NCBI GenBank assembly: GCA_964016985.1 | Contig: OZ024828.1 | Span: 85,948,308-86,012,307 of the forward strand | Origin: Anodontia alba | Taxonomy: Eukaryota > Mollusca > Bivalvia > Lucinida > Lucinidae | DNA length: 64,000 nt | Direction: 5' to 3' | The notes under the pieces: generated by a model | Databases searched by the model: none | The model's input: only the letters and a program-made list of their open reading frames with translations | Told to the model about the DNA's origin: nothing | Shown: positions 43,636 through 55,454 of the stretch, in pieces | How positions within the stretch are numbered: the stretch's first letter is position 1 | Layout of the letters: each line of letters begins with the position of its first letter | Position numbers and translations under genes: made by a program

Positions 43636-46350
43636 AAAGAGATGGCAAATCCCCCGACAAAACGGCCATTTCTAAATTTGGTGTATTTCAATCAGATATC
43701 GTGGAAATATTGAAACAGAGCAAAGTTAAAAGATGCAAAGATAGTATGAAATGTGACCAAAATAATAAATGAAAACAATAATAGGTGTACTGTTAATGAT
43801 TTTATTTTTGCATGTTCTTTTATTTTTTTTTATTTATTTTGGTCAAAATCATCTTTGACTTCTGATGTGAATATTTATACAAGATACACAATATTTGGAA
43901 AAAAATCGAATTTGTGAGTGTACATATTCAGAAATAATAACAAAAATAAATGCCTTGTAAAGGTAAAGGAACTTGCTGTATGTTTATTGGGATAAAACAT
44001 CAGCTGAGTAAAAGTTGTCCTTGCATGCTACACACCTACTTGACCTGATATATGTCCCTACCAAAAATTATCAAGTAATCTCAAACAGTATGGGAGAAAT
44101 GGCTTGCACAAGATTTTGGCATCAGGGGAGATAAGTACATAATGGAGAAAGTGAGAGTACTCTTGAACAGGACATGCCTACTGGTCCTGGTCTATGCCTC
44201 TACCAAATATTATCAAAATATTTCAAACCACATACTCAAGAATTTTGGCTTAGAAATTCATTGAGGGGAGGTAACTAGAAAACAGCCACAGCAGAGGTTG
44301 TCCTTGTTGTACGTGACACGCCTACTGGTCCTTATCTATGCCTCTACAAAATATCATCAAAATATTTCGAACCATTAAGAGGTCATTGAATGCACAAGAA
44401 TTTGGCTTAGAAATTTATTCAGTGCAATGTACAAAAAAAAAGAACAAGGCAAGAGTTGTCCTTCTTGCATGTGGCACTCCTGCTTGACCTGATATATGTC
44501 CCACCAAAATATTATAAAATTATCTTTTATTATTATCAATTTAGTATGGGAGTTATAGCCTGCACAAGAATTCAGATCCAGGGAGATAAGTACATAACAA
44601 AAAGTGGGAATTGTCTGTCTTGCACGTGACACGCCTACTGGTCCTTATCTATGCGTCTATCAAATATTATCAAAATATTTCAAACCATTAAGAAGTTATA
44701 GAGTGCAAAAGAATTTGGCTTAGAAATTTATTCAGGCGAGATAACTAGAATGTGACATGCCTACTGGTCCTTATCTATGCCTGCACCAAATCTTATCAAA
44801 ATATTTCAAACCATTGTTATGGAGTGCATAAGAATTTGGCTTAGAAATTTGTTGGGGGAGATAACTAGAAAAAAGAACAAAGCAAGAGTTGTCCTTCTTG
44901 CATGTCACACACCTACTTGACCTGCTATATGTCCCTATCAAATATTATCAAATTATCCCAAACAGTATGGGAGTTATAGCCTGCATAAGATTTCGGTTTC
45001 ATGGGAGTTAACTATATAAAGAAGAAAATGAGAGTTATCTCTCTTGCTTGCGACACCCCTTCTGGACCTTATCTATGCCGCTACCAAATATTATCAGAAT
45101 ATTTCAAAGCATTAAGAAGTTACGGAGTGCACAAGAATTCAGCTAGGAAATTTGTTCAGGGGAGATAACTACAAAAAGAACAGAGCAAGAGTTGTCATTC
45201 TTACATTCTTACACTCCTACTTGACCTGATATATGTCCCTACCATATATTATCAATTTACCTCAGACAGTCCCTTCCGCTTATTCAAGAAGGGCAGTTGT
45301 CAGTTTCTGACGAAAGAATGTGCACAATACTGGTTAACCGCTTAGAGGACTGAGCCTGCCCAGTAAACGTGTGGTTAGGTAAACTGACCACGCTCGACAT
45401 GACCCCACTGGGTTGACTGGGCCATAAAACCTCAACACAAACAAATACCTCAGACAGTATGGGAGTAATGGTCTGCACAAGATTTCCGCTTCAGGGGAGA
45501 TAACTACATAACGAAGAAAGTGAGAGTTGTCTCTCTTGCTTACAACACGCCGACTGGTCCTCTTCTTCATCCCTACCAAAATATTATCAAATTATCTTAA
45601 ACAGTAAGGGAGTTATGGCCTGCACAAGATTTCAGCTTCAGGGGAGATAACTACATAACAAAGAAAGTGAGAGTTGTCTCTCTTGTATGTGACATGCCTA
45701 CTGGTCCTCCTCTTCATTTCTACCAAATATTATCAAAATATGTCTAAAGGTATCAAAGTTTTAGAGTGCACAAGGATGCATCTCAGATTTATACTTCAGG
45801 GGAGATAACTACATAACAAAGAAAGCGAGAGATGTCTCTCTTGTACACAACACGGCTACTGGTCCTCTTCTTCATCCCTACCAAATATTGTAAAATTATC
45901 TCAAACAATATGGGAGTTACGGCCTGCACAAGATTTTGGCTTCAAGGGAGATAACTACATAACAAAGAAGTTGAGAGTTGTCTCTCTTGCACAGGACATG
46001 CCTACTGGTCCTCCTCTTCATTCCTACCAAATATTATCAAAACATGTCTAAGGGTATCAAAGTTACGGAGCGCACAAGAATGTGTCTATGGATTATGCCT
46101 CAAGGGAGATAACTACATAATGAAGAACGTGTTAATTGTCTCTCTTGCATGGGACATGCCTACTCATCCTCCTCTTCATCCCCACCAAATATTATCAAAT
46201 TATCTCACAGCACAAGATTTTTTGCTTCAAGGGAGATAACAACATAACAGATAGTGAGAGTTGTCTCTCTTCCATGCAACATGCCTACTGGTCCTCCTCT
46301 TCATTCCTACCAAAATTATCAAAATATGTCTAAGGGTATCAAAGTTATTA
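43617..46350 (-). repeat. 150-bp satellite array (reverse orientation)
   Basis: Same satellite as 22570-23760, read on the minus strand. Unit marker CCTACTGGTCCT near 44169, 44330, 44637, 44761, 45550, 45700, 45857, 46003 and 46287, with diverged units between. The edge CCATCAAAAGAGATGGCAAA at 43635 matches the far edge of the first array. About 43660-43980 is plain sequence between the edge and the units. A SINE lies at 45271-45445. Confidence 0.88.
45271..45445 (+). mobile_element. SINE-H copy 4, 5' truncated, within the satellite
   Basis: Starts CCCTTCCGCTTATTCAAG, ends CTCAACACAAACAAA. Perfect 13-bp target duplication TACCTCAGACAGT at 45258-45270 and 45446-45458. Confidence 0.95.
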
Positions 46351-46860
46351 TGACTGCAATGAAATAAACTAAGTACATAGCTGTTTGCAAAATCTTTTAG
46401 ATGATCTATAATTAGATGAGATATCCCATGTGAGGACATAGCCAGCATAGGATGCAACCCTTAAAATTATTTTGTATGACATTTCCTAACAAAACATTGA
46501 AAAACATTCCATGGGTATCATGTTTACACCGTTCAAAGCAGTTATATCATTAATTCACTCCATTACCCACATTTAGATAAAGAAGAAATTTCATTCAAAG
46601 GGATATTTCTCAAAATGGGAGAGCCTAAAAGTTAAAATTAAGAGCATATGCCTAAACACTAAAATTAAGAGGGTATTCCTAAAAGGTAAAATTTAGAGGG
46701 TGTTTGTAAAAGCCAAACATAAGAGGTTATATCTGAAAGCTAAAACTAAGAGGATATTCCTAAAATCTGTAAAGAAGAGGTTAGGGGTAGTCTTAAAAGC
46801 TAAAATTTAATGTGTGTTCCTTAAAATAATACATCTATACTTGTAGTGAATAATCTTTAT
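46351..46860. repeat. Intron with short repeated AAGAGG-type units
   Basis: 46610-46830 has about six 40-base units with AAGAGGGTATTCCTAAAA. 46351-46600 shows nothing recognisable. Confidence 0.5.
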
Positions 46861-46927
46861 TTTAAAGGGAATCAGGGAAGGCAACTCTGTCAGAATTGTT
46901 TTTGTCTATTTTCTGAAAAGGGGTCTA

Positions 46928-48310
46928 CAGTCCAACCTGTCTTAAGCAAGCAGCCATGGGATAAGGCAAAATTGCTTGCTTAAGGCAGGTGCTTGCATAG
47001 TAGAGGTTTGACTGAGACCTGAGAAAAACTGTTAGGTCCTGACCAAGGGTGCTCAACAGATGTCTTGTATGGCCTGTAACATTACTGGACTGTTCCAGAA
47101 ACAAAAGAAATCTGATAGTAAAGGTTTATAAATCTGGTCATCAAAACAAACAAACATCCTTTGATGATTTATCCAGTCATTAATATTTTTGCACCTTTAC
47201 TTACCTTAATTAACATTTGCCATGCTATGGGCAGATCCAGCAGACGACAGACTGAGGATATTCTTTTTTATTTTTTTCCTGGAAAATATAACCTGACACT
47301 TCATGCAAATTGGCTCCTTAGGAGATAATTTGCACAAAGTGTTGAATCCTATTTTGTAGCAAAACTCGTCAAGGTCATGGCCCATCACGCTGTTTAACTC
47401 TTCATTGCATTATGAAATATACAGTCGAACCTCAATGGCTCAAACATCTTTGGGACCATGGAAATTTGCTCGAGACATGGGTAGTTCGAGCCACTGAGGG
47501 TTAATCATGGCACCAGTTCAGGAAGCAAATAGCGATAATTTAGGGAAATCTTTTTGATTTTCTACACAATGATTGTATGTTGAGTGTACTCATTAGAGAC
47601 ACCTCAATGAGGCAATTCTAATGAGTACACACAACATACAATTTCACGATAAAGTAAGAAAATTTCCTTAAATATTTGTTTTCTTGAGCTATCAGAAGAA
47701 TTTCGTAGGGACTCAAAAACGAGTTCGAATTAGCCATGGTAAACAAGCCATCAGTGTTCGAGCCATCGAGGTTTGACTGTAATTTTTTGCACCTCTGCAA
47801 AGTGGCAAGCAAACAGATATTATCCAGGTATTGATTGCACCTGTGAAATTACATTTGTATAAGTTTCAAAACAATTAATGGCAACTACCCTACTTTCTTT
47901 TTGATGATGGATTTTGTACACATTTTACTGGTTACTGATCTCACCGCACAGAATTCGAACATATCGGTTTTTTATACCAGGATCCAGTACATAAAAATAA
48001 TATACCTGTTCATTTAGCTCTGTTGAGTGGTTGGGTCTCACTAAACACCGAAATAGTCGTTCTCAGCGCTCTGAACTTTTACACCAACATAATGCAAAGC
48101 CAAAAAAATCAATTCAGCCACAAAATATTGGCTGCTTAAACAAGGGTTTTATGCAATACGGGATATATTTTACCAGCTGTTGGTTGTGTTAGACAGGTGC
48201 TTGCTAAATACAGGTTCATTTACATAGGAACGTTTTGGGGGGGACCAAATAATGGCCATTAAAGACAGGTGCTCACTGAATAGAGGTGGTCATAAGTACA
48301 GGTTGGACAG
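46928..48310. mobile_element. pogo-like element with TA flanks
   Basis: CAGTCCAACCTGTCTTAAGC left, GTACAGGTTGGACAG right, TA at 46926 and 48311. Subterminal CTTAAGGCAGGTGCTTGC and ACAGGTGCTCACTGAATAGA. About 1.4 kb including inserts, no transposase frame. It contains a family C MITE (about 47210-47370) and another pogo-like MITE. Confidence 0.78.
47422..47779. mobile_element. pogo-like MITE, nested
   Basis: CAGTCGAACCTCAATGGCTC left, GAGCCATCGAGGTTTGACTG right, TA flanks (47420, 47780). The middle has a family B-like hairpin GTGTACTCATTAGAGACACC / complement. Confidence 0.88.
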
Positions 48311-48417
48311 TATTCTAAAAGGAAAAAAAATTGCTTCCCCTGGGAGTAAATTCTTTCTTTTTGGAGTAGATTATTCTTCAGAAGGGGACTGGAGGGCAGG
48401 ACAACAAACAGGAAGTC

Positions 48418-48633
48418 TTAACCCTTGTCCTGCTGAATAAATTAAGAAGCCACACCTATTTTTAATTTTCAGCCAATCAGATTATTTGATCAAGGTTGTT
48501 AATATAGATTCACATACTTAATGGCAGCAACAGTGCAGATCCAGATCAGTTGGCTTCTTCAGAAGCCAACTGATCTGGATCTACACTGTTTGCAAGGGCA
48601 GGGTATATCTGGGCTCAGCAGGACAAGGGTTAA
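48418..48633. mobile_element. piggyBac-like foldback MITE, family E copy 6
   Basis: TTAACCCTTGTCCTGCTGAA and complement CAGCAGGACAAGGGTTAA; TTAA on both sides; core fully paired. 48691-49028 is plain intron. Confidence 0.93.
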
Positions 48634-49028
48634 AAATTGCCTCCTTTGTAAAAGGTGACAGAAAATCTACCAATTTGCTTAGTCTGGTTGACAGTGAGAG
48701 CCTGGATGTGGGTGGTGTTAGGGATGAGGTGTGGGCTTGGTCTTTTCTGTTTGCATGTGCTTTTACTGTGAGATGATATTATTGTTGGTTTCACATAGTG
48801 GGTCTTATTAGTGCATTTGAAAAGTATAGTGATTTATCATTTAAGAATCAAAATCTAGTAGAATCCTTTTTTATTGAATGACAAGAGACAGGCTTGTAAC
48901 TTCAATCAAATCCATTTTGAATCCAGTAATTTGAAAAGCTTTTGTATTTATTTGCAGGCCATACTCATTTCAAAGCTCTCTGAATCAGATTTATTTCTAC
49001 ATTGCTTGCTTCTGTAAAAAGTGGCAAA

Positions 49029-50097
49029 TTACCATATTCACACTAATTACTGCACTGTGTGCTTAGAAGTTTTTCAAAATTACTGGAAAAACTTGTAGTA
49101 AAAAATCCAACTAATAAGGGCACATGAGAAAAGAAAACTGCATAAACATCATATAAACACTTCTTGTCAAGTCTTCTGCTGATCTTTGCATAAGCATCAT
49201 ATGAATCTTTCTCATGAAGTCCTCTGCTGAACTTTGCATAAGCATCATATAAACACTTCTTATGGAGTTCCCTGATGATCTTTGCATAACTTCTCATGGA
49301 GTTCTCTGCCAATCTTTGCATAAGCATTATATAAACACTTCTCATGAAGTCCTCTGCGATCTTTGCATAAGCATCATAGAAACATTTCTCATGAAAAAAA
49401 AAAGGTAAGAGAAAAGTCCAGGGAGTGCCACAATCACAAACCGCAGCCCTTCCCAGACCCCAAGAGGAAGAGGAAACCGACAAATCCAAACAAGCACAAA
49501 TCGAACAAACGTACGAAAAGCACTAAGATTAGCTCTCTCTTCCCCAAGCAAGGTAATTGCAATACTAAAAGGACTAAAAAACACAAGAACAAAGTGACAC
49601 ATGGAAAGACATACAACAAATCACCTCGTAGAATAAACCACAAAGCAACAAAGAGTAAGACTAACACCGGGACCACCCCCTTAGAACGGTCAGTAGAGTA
49701 AACCACCGGGGGGTTTAAAGCACTTTTACAGCTAGCTAACTTCACCCTGGGTCCCGATGCTACTCTTAATACAGAAACACATAAAATGAAGTCTTCTGTT
49801 GATCTTTGTATAAGCATCATATAAACACTTAACACGAAGTCCTCTGCTGATCTTTGCATAAGCATGATTTAAACTCTTCTCATGACATCCTCTGCTGATC
49901 TTTGCATAAGCATCATACAAACACTTCTCATGAGAAGTGCTTATATGATGCTTATGCATTTTTTTTTCTGATTTTCTTTATAAAAGTGTATGTTGTCAGT
50001 ACTCATTTGAATTGCCTCAGCTTGTAATCTGAAGACTGAGAAATTGCTTGATAGTGCACTTATAGGGTATGTGCGATAATAAGGTCAAATGCAGTAA
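49029..50097. mobile_element. TIR element, family Q copy 3, with internal array
   Basis: TTACCATATTCACACTAATT left, GTGCGATAATAAGGTCAAAT right. The interior has 50-60-bp units (CATGAAGTCCTCTGCTGATC, TTTGCATAAGCATCATATAA) at 49135-49390 and 49785-49945. The last unit faces an inverted copy (GAAGTGCTTATATGATGC). Confidence 0.75.
49394..49780. other. Foreign insert, A/C-rich, of unknown class
   Basis: Interrupts the Q3 array. + strand frame to the stop at 49701 is strongly basic (PKRKRKPTNPNKHKSNKRTK). The minus strand reads as hydrophobic. Has a CCACCGGGGGG stretch near 49700. A short AGAAACA repeat occurs near both edges (49378 and 49769). May be the start region of a LINE ORF; I cannot name the family. 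Not a CAPS exon. Confidence 0.45.
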
Positions 50098-50219
50098 CTT
50101 ATATGACAAATGCGCTCATGCGATTTATTAAAAACCTTAGTAGCTTTTACCCTTCAAAATATTTCAGTGTTACCTAAATCATCATTTTGACTGCTACTGT
50201 CCTTATTATTTTGATTATA

Positions 50220-50560
50220 ATATACATGAAAATTTGTGTGTTAGATGTTCTGGAGAATTCAAATTAAAAAGGTAAGAAATGTGGAAATTTGTTTGTATGT
50301 TTGATGTACTCAAGAAAATTCAAATTAAAAAGATGAAGAAAATTGTTTGTCAGATGTACTCAAGAGAATTCAAATTAAAAAGATAAGAAAAATTGTTTGT
50401 AAGATGTACTCAAGAGAATTCAAATCAAAAAGATAGGAAAAGTGGAAAATTGTATGTTAGATGTTCTCAAGAGAATTCAAATTAAATGGATAGGAAATGG
50501 GGAAATTTGTGTGTTCGACATACTCAAGAGAAATAAAAAGATAGGAAATGTTGCATGAAC
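50220..50560. repeat. Minisatellite, about 58-bp unit
   Basis: Five to six units of GAGAATTCAAATTAAAAAG and GATGTACTCAA. 50561-50850 is plain intron. Confidence 0.88.
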
Positions 50561-50850
50561 AAATTGCCATTGCATTGCTTAAAATTGCAGATATTATATT
50601 TTTATCTTCCTTGCACATAAGTACATGAAAAGCTTTATCATGGTCAACATAGATTTTTATGTCATTAATCACAACCACAGACGTAAAACATTTTTTCATA
50701 AAATTCAAACCCTTTGGAAGATTTAGCTTATATTCTTAGTGTCAGTGAAAAGTTATCACTAAACAAAAGTGTAAGTTGAAGCATTTTAAGTCTTTATAAA
50801 ACCTAAGACCTTTTATGGCTTTATTTTATATAAACCTCAGCATTGCCTGC

Positions 50851-51085
50851 TTAAGAGGAATGGATACACTTTCATGGGAATCTATTCTATTTGAACTGTG
50901 TTGCCTCCCTTTTGAAAAGGGGTTTACTCTGAAAGGAAAGAATTTGCTCCCCTTGGGAGCAAATTCTTTCCTTTTAGAGTAGAACCCTTTTCAGAAGGGG
51001 ACTGGTGAGCAGGAAGGCAAACAGGAAGTCAGGTTGTCTCCCTTGGAAAAAAATGGCGGAAATCTTCTGGGTGTATCCAGTCACA
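50851..51085. mobile_element. Family P MITE
   Basis: TTAAGAGGAATGGATACACT left, TGTATCCAGTCAC right; core AAAGGAAAGAATTTGCTCCC / complement perfect. 51086-51630 has no clear element. Confidence 0.85.
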
Positions 51086-51632
51086 TTGAGTGTTTGTCAA
51101 ATTCAAACCCGTCAGTGGATTTTGTTACATTGTCAGTGTCAACAAAAGTTCTATGTTGAAGCTTTTTAAGGCTTTATAAAATGTTAACTGTTTGGTGGAT
51201 GAAGTTTATGTTTATACAGTTCTGTATCTCCTGCTTAAGATGCTACAATTATATGTCTGACAGAAAAATCAAATGATCATAATTAGATATCTTTGGCAGT
51301 GCCTTCATGACTGCAATTTCAGAAGTGATGATTATCTTAAGTGCTGATGTTGGCCTGAATTTTGTTATAATAGGCAAGCATGATCAAGTGAGCTGTACTT
51401 TTTGGCAAAAGCTCTTGCTTCTGTTCTTATATTTTTCTGCGCCAAATATTTCTGTTTTTTCTACAGGGTAACTGTGTAGGGCAGTTGACATTGTTTCATA
51501 AACAGTGAATTTTTTATATGCCTTTCAGGCTTAGTTTTGCCTTTGAGATTATTTTTATTCTATTTATTTTCCTAATTATTTTTTCTAGTAAGAAATCAAC
51601 CATTTCATGAGCTTATTCTTGCCTTCATTGTG

Positions 51633-51785
51633 TTAAGGGGAATGGTATACTTTCTAGGGAGGTAACTCTGAGAAGACCCCTTTTCAGAAAGGGGTTGTTA
51701 TGCAGGATAGCCAAACACCAAGTCAAAGAAGTTGTCTCCCGTGCAAAATGTCGAAAAATTAACCGTCTGTATCCGGTAACTTTAA
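51633..51785. mobile_element. Family P MITE, short, TTAA-flanked
   Basis: TTAAGGGGAATGGTATACTT left, TGTATCCGGTAACTTTAA right; central arm lost. 51786-52480 holds remnants of an array-type element (GGTTACCTTGACCTTATTCT) and a GAGAGAGGGAGGGAGG purine tract at 52155-52260. Confidence 0.75.
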
Positions 51786-52487
51786 GACATCAAATTGCAT
51801 TACACAGAATAAAAACAAAATTTCCTATGTGGAACTATAACTTCAGATAAGGAGTGTATTCAGAAGATAATTATATACCACTACTAGATGTGAGAGGGTG
51901 GGACTGGGTCAGATCTGAGGACAAGGGCACATATTGTTTCTTCATTCCAGGTCCCATGGAAAGCACATCTCTTGAACAAGTGTTTGTATTCTCACCAAAC
52001 TTGCATGGACATTTGAGAAGACATGCCTAAAAGTTTGTTAGATTTTGGTTACCTTGACCTTATTCTACTAGAAGTTTGTTACAATTTGCTGACCTTGACC
52101 TTATGCTGCAAGGTCAGCAAGGCAGTGAGGACATCTATATTTCCTAAAAGAACTATGGAGAGAGAGAGAGGGAGGGAGGCAGGGAGGGAGGGTGAGAGAG
52201 AGTTCTGGACAAGATTTCGGACAGACAGAAGGATGGCCAGAGAGAGAGAAAGAGAGAGAGTTTTTGTTGTTTTTACACCCAAAAATGGCTTGTGGGTGTT
52301 CAGTGGAGTTCAATGGAAAATTTCTTGGCAAGGCATTCCAAGATGCTAAGCAATTCTAATGAGTACTGAAAAGATAAATTTTGATGCAAAATTACAAAAA
52401 TTTATCACCACCCGTTATTGCCAAATCTACAGTTCCGAAATTTAGCTTTGTGGACAGTTTTAGTACAAGACCTTAACGACTTGGCAT

Positions 52488-52652
52488 AGCTCCAGATAAG
52501 ATATTTTTCTCAACCAAAAATCTTTGATATTTTTCTTACATCTCCATGAAAACGTAGGTTGGGCCAAGGCACTTCTAATGAGTACCCACAACATATGTTT
52601 TCATGGAGTATTAGAAAAATATTTTCCTGATACCCTCTCTTTTCTGGAGCTA
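52488..52652. mobile_element. Family B MITE, one arm deleted
   Basis: AGCTCCAGATAAGATATTTT left, CTCTTTTCTGGAGCT right; right arm GCACTTCTAATGAGTACCCA present. Confidence 0.75.
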
Positions 52653-52739
52653 TGGTTAGTAGTATATAATTATGTAAACTGGTAATAGTGTTAAGTAACA
52701 TACCATAAAATGCTCTTTCTTATTTAGAAAAAATATAAT

Positions 52740-52922
52740 TAACCTGTAAAGTGCCATTCAGAATTGTTTCAGATGACATTATCATGTACCCTTTTATTTT
52801 TCTGTCATGTTAATTGTTGGCCCAGCAAATGATCCACATGAAATATCAAGCCTTATTTTCTCTGAAAACAAAAGAAAACCAAAATGTCACCTGCTTCTAT
52901 TATGACTGGTCTTTAAAGGTTA
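52740..52922. mobile_element. Family C MITE, degraded
   Basis: TTAACCTGTAAAGTGCCATT left, TGGTCTTTAAAGGTTAA right; GATCCACATGAAATATCAAG arm. 52923-53640 is intron; an 83-codon ORF there has no recognisable domain. Confidence 0.55.
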
Positions 52923-53639
52923 AGAATATTGTTAAATAGTTTCTGTCTTCATGTGGTGCTTATCAGCTTAGTATTGTCTACTTCAGGCCAATGAAACCCA
53001 TAAGGTAGATATACTTAGATGGGTTCCAGATTTGTCAGTTTTAAATGTGGCTAATAGTAAAATAACCACTTATTTTGAGATTAGTAGTAAATGTTATGCG
53101 CACTGTAAAAGATTCTCTTTATTATTCATAATTCACAAAATTAATGTAAATGGTAATTGTTATTTCAATTTATCTTTAAAGGACAGCAAAAATAGGTCTG
53201 AATGGCTTTCTTTCAACAAAATCAATTTCAGGCCAACTAACAGCTTGCTGGCTTGTTTTATTGTTATGGAAGACTGTTTCTGAGGTGTTTGCTCATAACA
53301 TTATTTATGCTACTTACACAGTACATATATTTAGGCCTTTGAGCCTCATTCATGAATGAACATTACTATATTTTAAGCCATATTTCAAATTGACTTACTG
53401 GTACTGCATCAAAGGTGTGAAAAGATTTAAGTTAATAGGTTTAGAGGTTTTTTATTCAAGTTTGACTTACTGTTATTTGTTTTACAACTTTTCTGACCTT
53501 TCATTCATTATTTTTAAAATAGAAACGAGTTTTAAATTTGGATTTTTACCATTATTTTGATATGACTTCAAAATTTGTTTCTGAGAGTAGCTAGATGAAT
53601 CTACATGTGCTTCTTACTTAGTAGAACAGATAATTTTAA

Positions 53640-53855
53640 CCTTTAATCTGCAAGATTTAAATAGCAGATGACAAGATATTTTTTCATACTTTTCTTTTTT
53701 TTTTTAAATACTTTTGAAAAAAGAACGGACTTGAAATTTCATGTGAATTGTCTTTTAAGGAGACAATTCACATGAAATTTCAAGTCATATATTCTGGCAG
53801 TTAATAAAAATATCGTCAGTTGTTGTCTGCTGATTTTGCGCTGTGAGGGTTAAAG
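53640..53855. mobile_element. Family C MITE
   Basis: Arms GAAATTTCATGTGAATTGTC / complement, nearly perfect, GTTGTCTGCTGATTTTGCG right end. 53856-54110 plain intron. Confidence 0.78.
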
Positions 53856-54109
53856 GTTAAATAGGGCTATTGCCTGGCTTACCTTTAAAATGGATAGAAT
53901 GATTTAGAAATCTTCATGTCATGATTATGCATGATAGTTTTTCTACTTTTTCAAAAGATTTTTATGTATCCTTATTCAAAGGGAGTACATGTTATCTGAT
54001 TTGCAGTGCCAAAATGGGTGACTTACCAGCTTTTTGTTTTCTTTAAAAATGTAGTCCTGTCAAAAAGGGTCTTCAAATCCAAGCTTGTTTATACTGACAA
54101 TTTCATGTT

Positions 54110-55150
54110 GATTCAGAAAAGATGGATCCCTTGGAAGCAAGAAAACATCAAATAAATATAAACTGGTTCTTAAAGGAGGGATCTTGTGAAAGGAAAAAAC
54201 ATTTCAAATAAACAAGCAAGCAAAAAAAAATCATATCAAACAAATGAAAATAAGTTCTGAAAAGATGGATCCCTTATAAACAAAGAAAAGCATATCAAGT
54301 AAATGAATATAAGTTCAGAAAGGAGGGATCTCTTATCAGCAAAAAAAAACAACAAAAACATATCAAATAAATGAATATAAATTCTGAAAAGATGGATCCC
54401 TTATATGCAAAGAAAAACAAAACAAACATATCAAATAAATGAAAATAAGTTCCAAAAAGATGGATCCCTATAAGTGAAAAAAAACATATCAAGTAAATTA
54501 AAAAACATATCAAATAAATGAAAATAAAATAAGTTCTAAAAGAAGGGATCCCTTAAAAGCAAAAAAAAAAAAAATATATATATATCAAATAAAATAAAAT
54601 GAAAATAAGTTCAATAAGTTCTGAAAAGATGGATCCCTTATAAGCAATTGAACACAGCAAATAAATGAATATAAATTCTGAAAAGATGGATCCCTTATAT
54701 GCAAAGAAAAAAACAAAACAAACATATCAAATAAATGAAAGTAAGTACTGAAAAGATGAATCCCTGATAAGCAAAAAAAAAAAAAAAAAAAAAACGCAAC
54801 AAACACATCAAATAAAAGAAAATAAATTCTGAAAAGAGGGATTGCTTATAAGAAAAACAACAAAAAAAAAACAAAAAAAAAAAAAACATATCAAATAAAT
54901 GAATATAAGTTATGAAAAGATGGATTCCTTATAAGCAAAAGAAAAATATATCAAATAAATGAATTTAAGTTTTGAAAAATAAATGGATCCCTTATAAGCA
55001 AAAGAAAAACATGAAAAAAAAAATGGATCCCTTATAAGCAAAAGAAAAACATATCAAATAAATGAAAATAAGGTCTGAAAGGAGGGATCTCTTGAAAGCA
55101 AAAAAAAAAAACAAAAACAAAAAAACAAAAACAAAGCCAACATATCAAAT
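54110..55150. repeat. Minisatellite, about 60-bp unit
   Basis: Fourteen or more units of ATAAGTTCTGAAAAGATGGA, TCCCTTATAAGCAAA with variable poly-A, and CATATCAAATAAATGAA. Minus-strand ORFs rich in Phe and Leu are by-products. Confidence 0.93.
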
Positions 55151-55454
55151 AATGAAAATAGCAGAACAGTTTTATTCAGTCTGTTCATGAATAGAAGTAT
55201 GATTTGCAGCAGTGCTTATACCTCCAAGCCCATGGTTGAGGCATACTTTGTATTCAAATATGATAAATTTTGTTTCAAATAATCCATTAGCAGACTTAAT
55301 TTGGTTTAGTCCATTCATGAACAGTAATGTACAATGCAGTGCTGCTCGTGCTTCCTAGCAGAGAATTGTGCAATCTTCAAATAAATCAAAATTAGCTTAA
55401 CCCATTGTAAACTGAATGGACTCCCTCACACTACTTATTGGAAGATTCTAATTA

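Larger units (their letters stand above)
46862..48690. mobile_element. Family P MITE expanded by nested insertions
   Basis: Left part AGGCAACTCTGTCAGAATTG to GGGGTCTA, resumed at 48311 with TTCTAAAAGGAAAAAAAATT and ending CCTCCTTTGTAAAAGG. Interrupted by a pogo-like element (46928-48310) and by a family E MITE (48418-48633). Confidence 0.78.

Noticed and set aside
43584..43772. 62-codon ORF that looked like a possible exon
   Set aside because: Begins in a family C MITE and runs through the edge of satellite element T; no CAPS similarity and no splice sites in phase.
48954..49010. TTTGCAG followed by an open stretch, possible next CAPS exon
   Set aside because: The translation does not resemble the expected FAWW region and has no downstream donor in phase.
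49130..49400. Regularly spaced repeats resembling a CRISPR array
   Set aside because: The units are contiguous diverged minisatellite copies without unique spacers, within an animal intron.
53032..53283. 83-codon ORF in otherwise plain intron
   Set aside because: No recognisable domain, no repeat explanation either, but AT-rich and length expected by chance; not listed as a gene.
54295..54889. Phe-rich, membrane-like ORFs on the minus strand
   Set aside because: Produced by the poly-A-rich 60-bp minisatellite.
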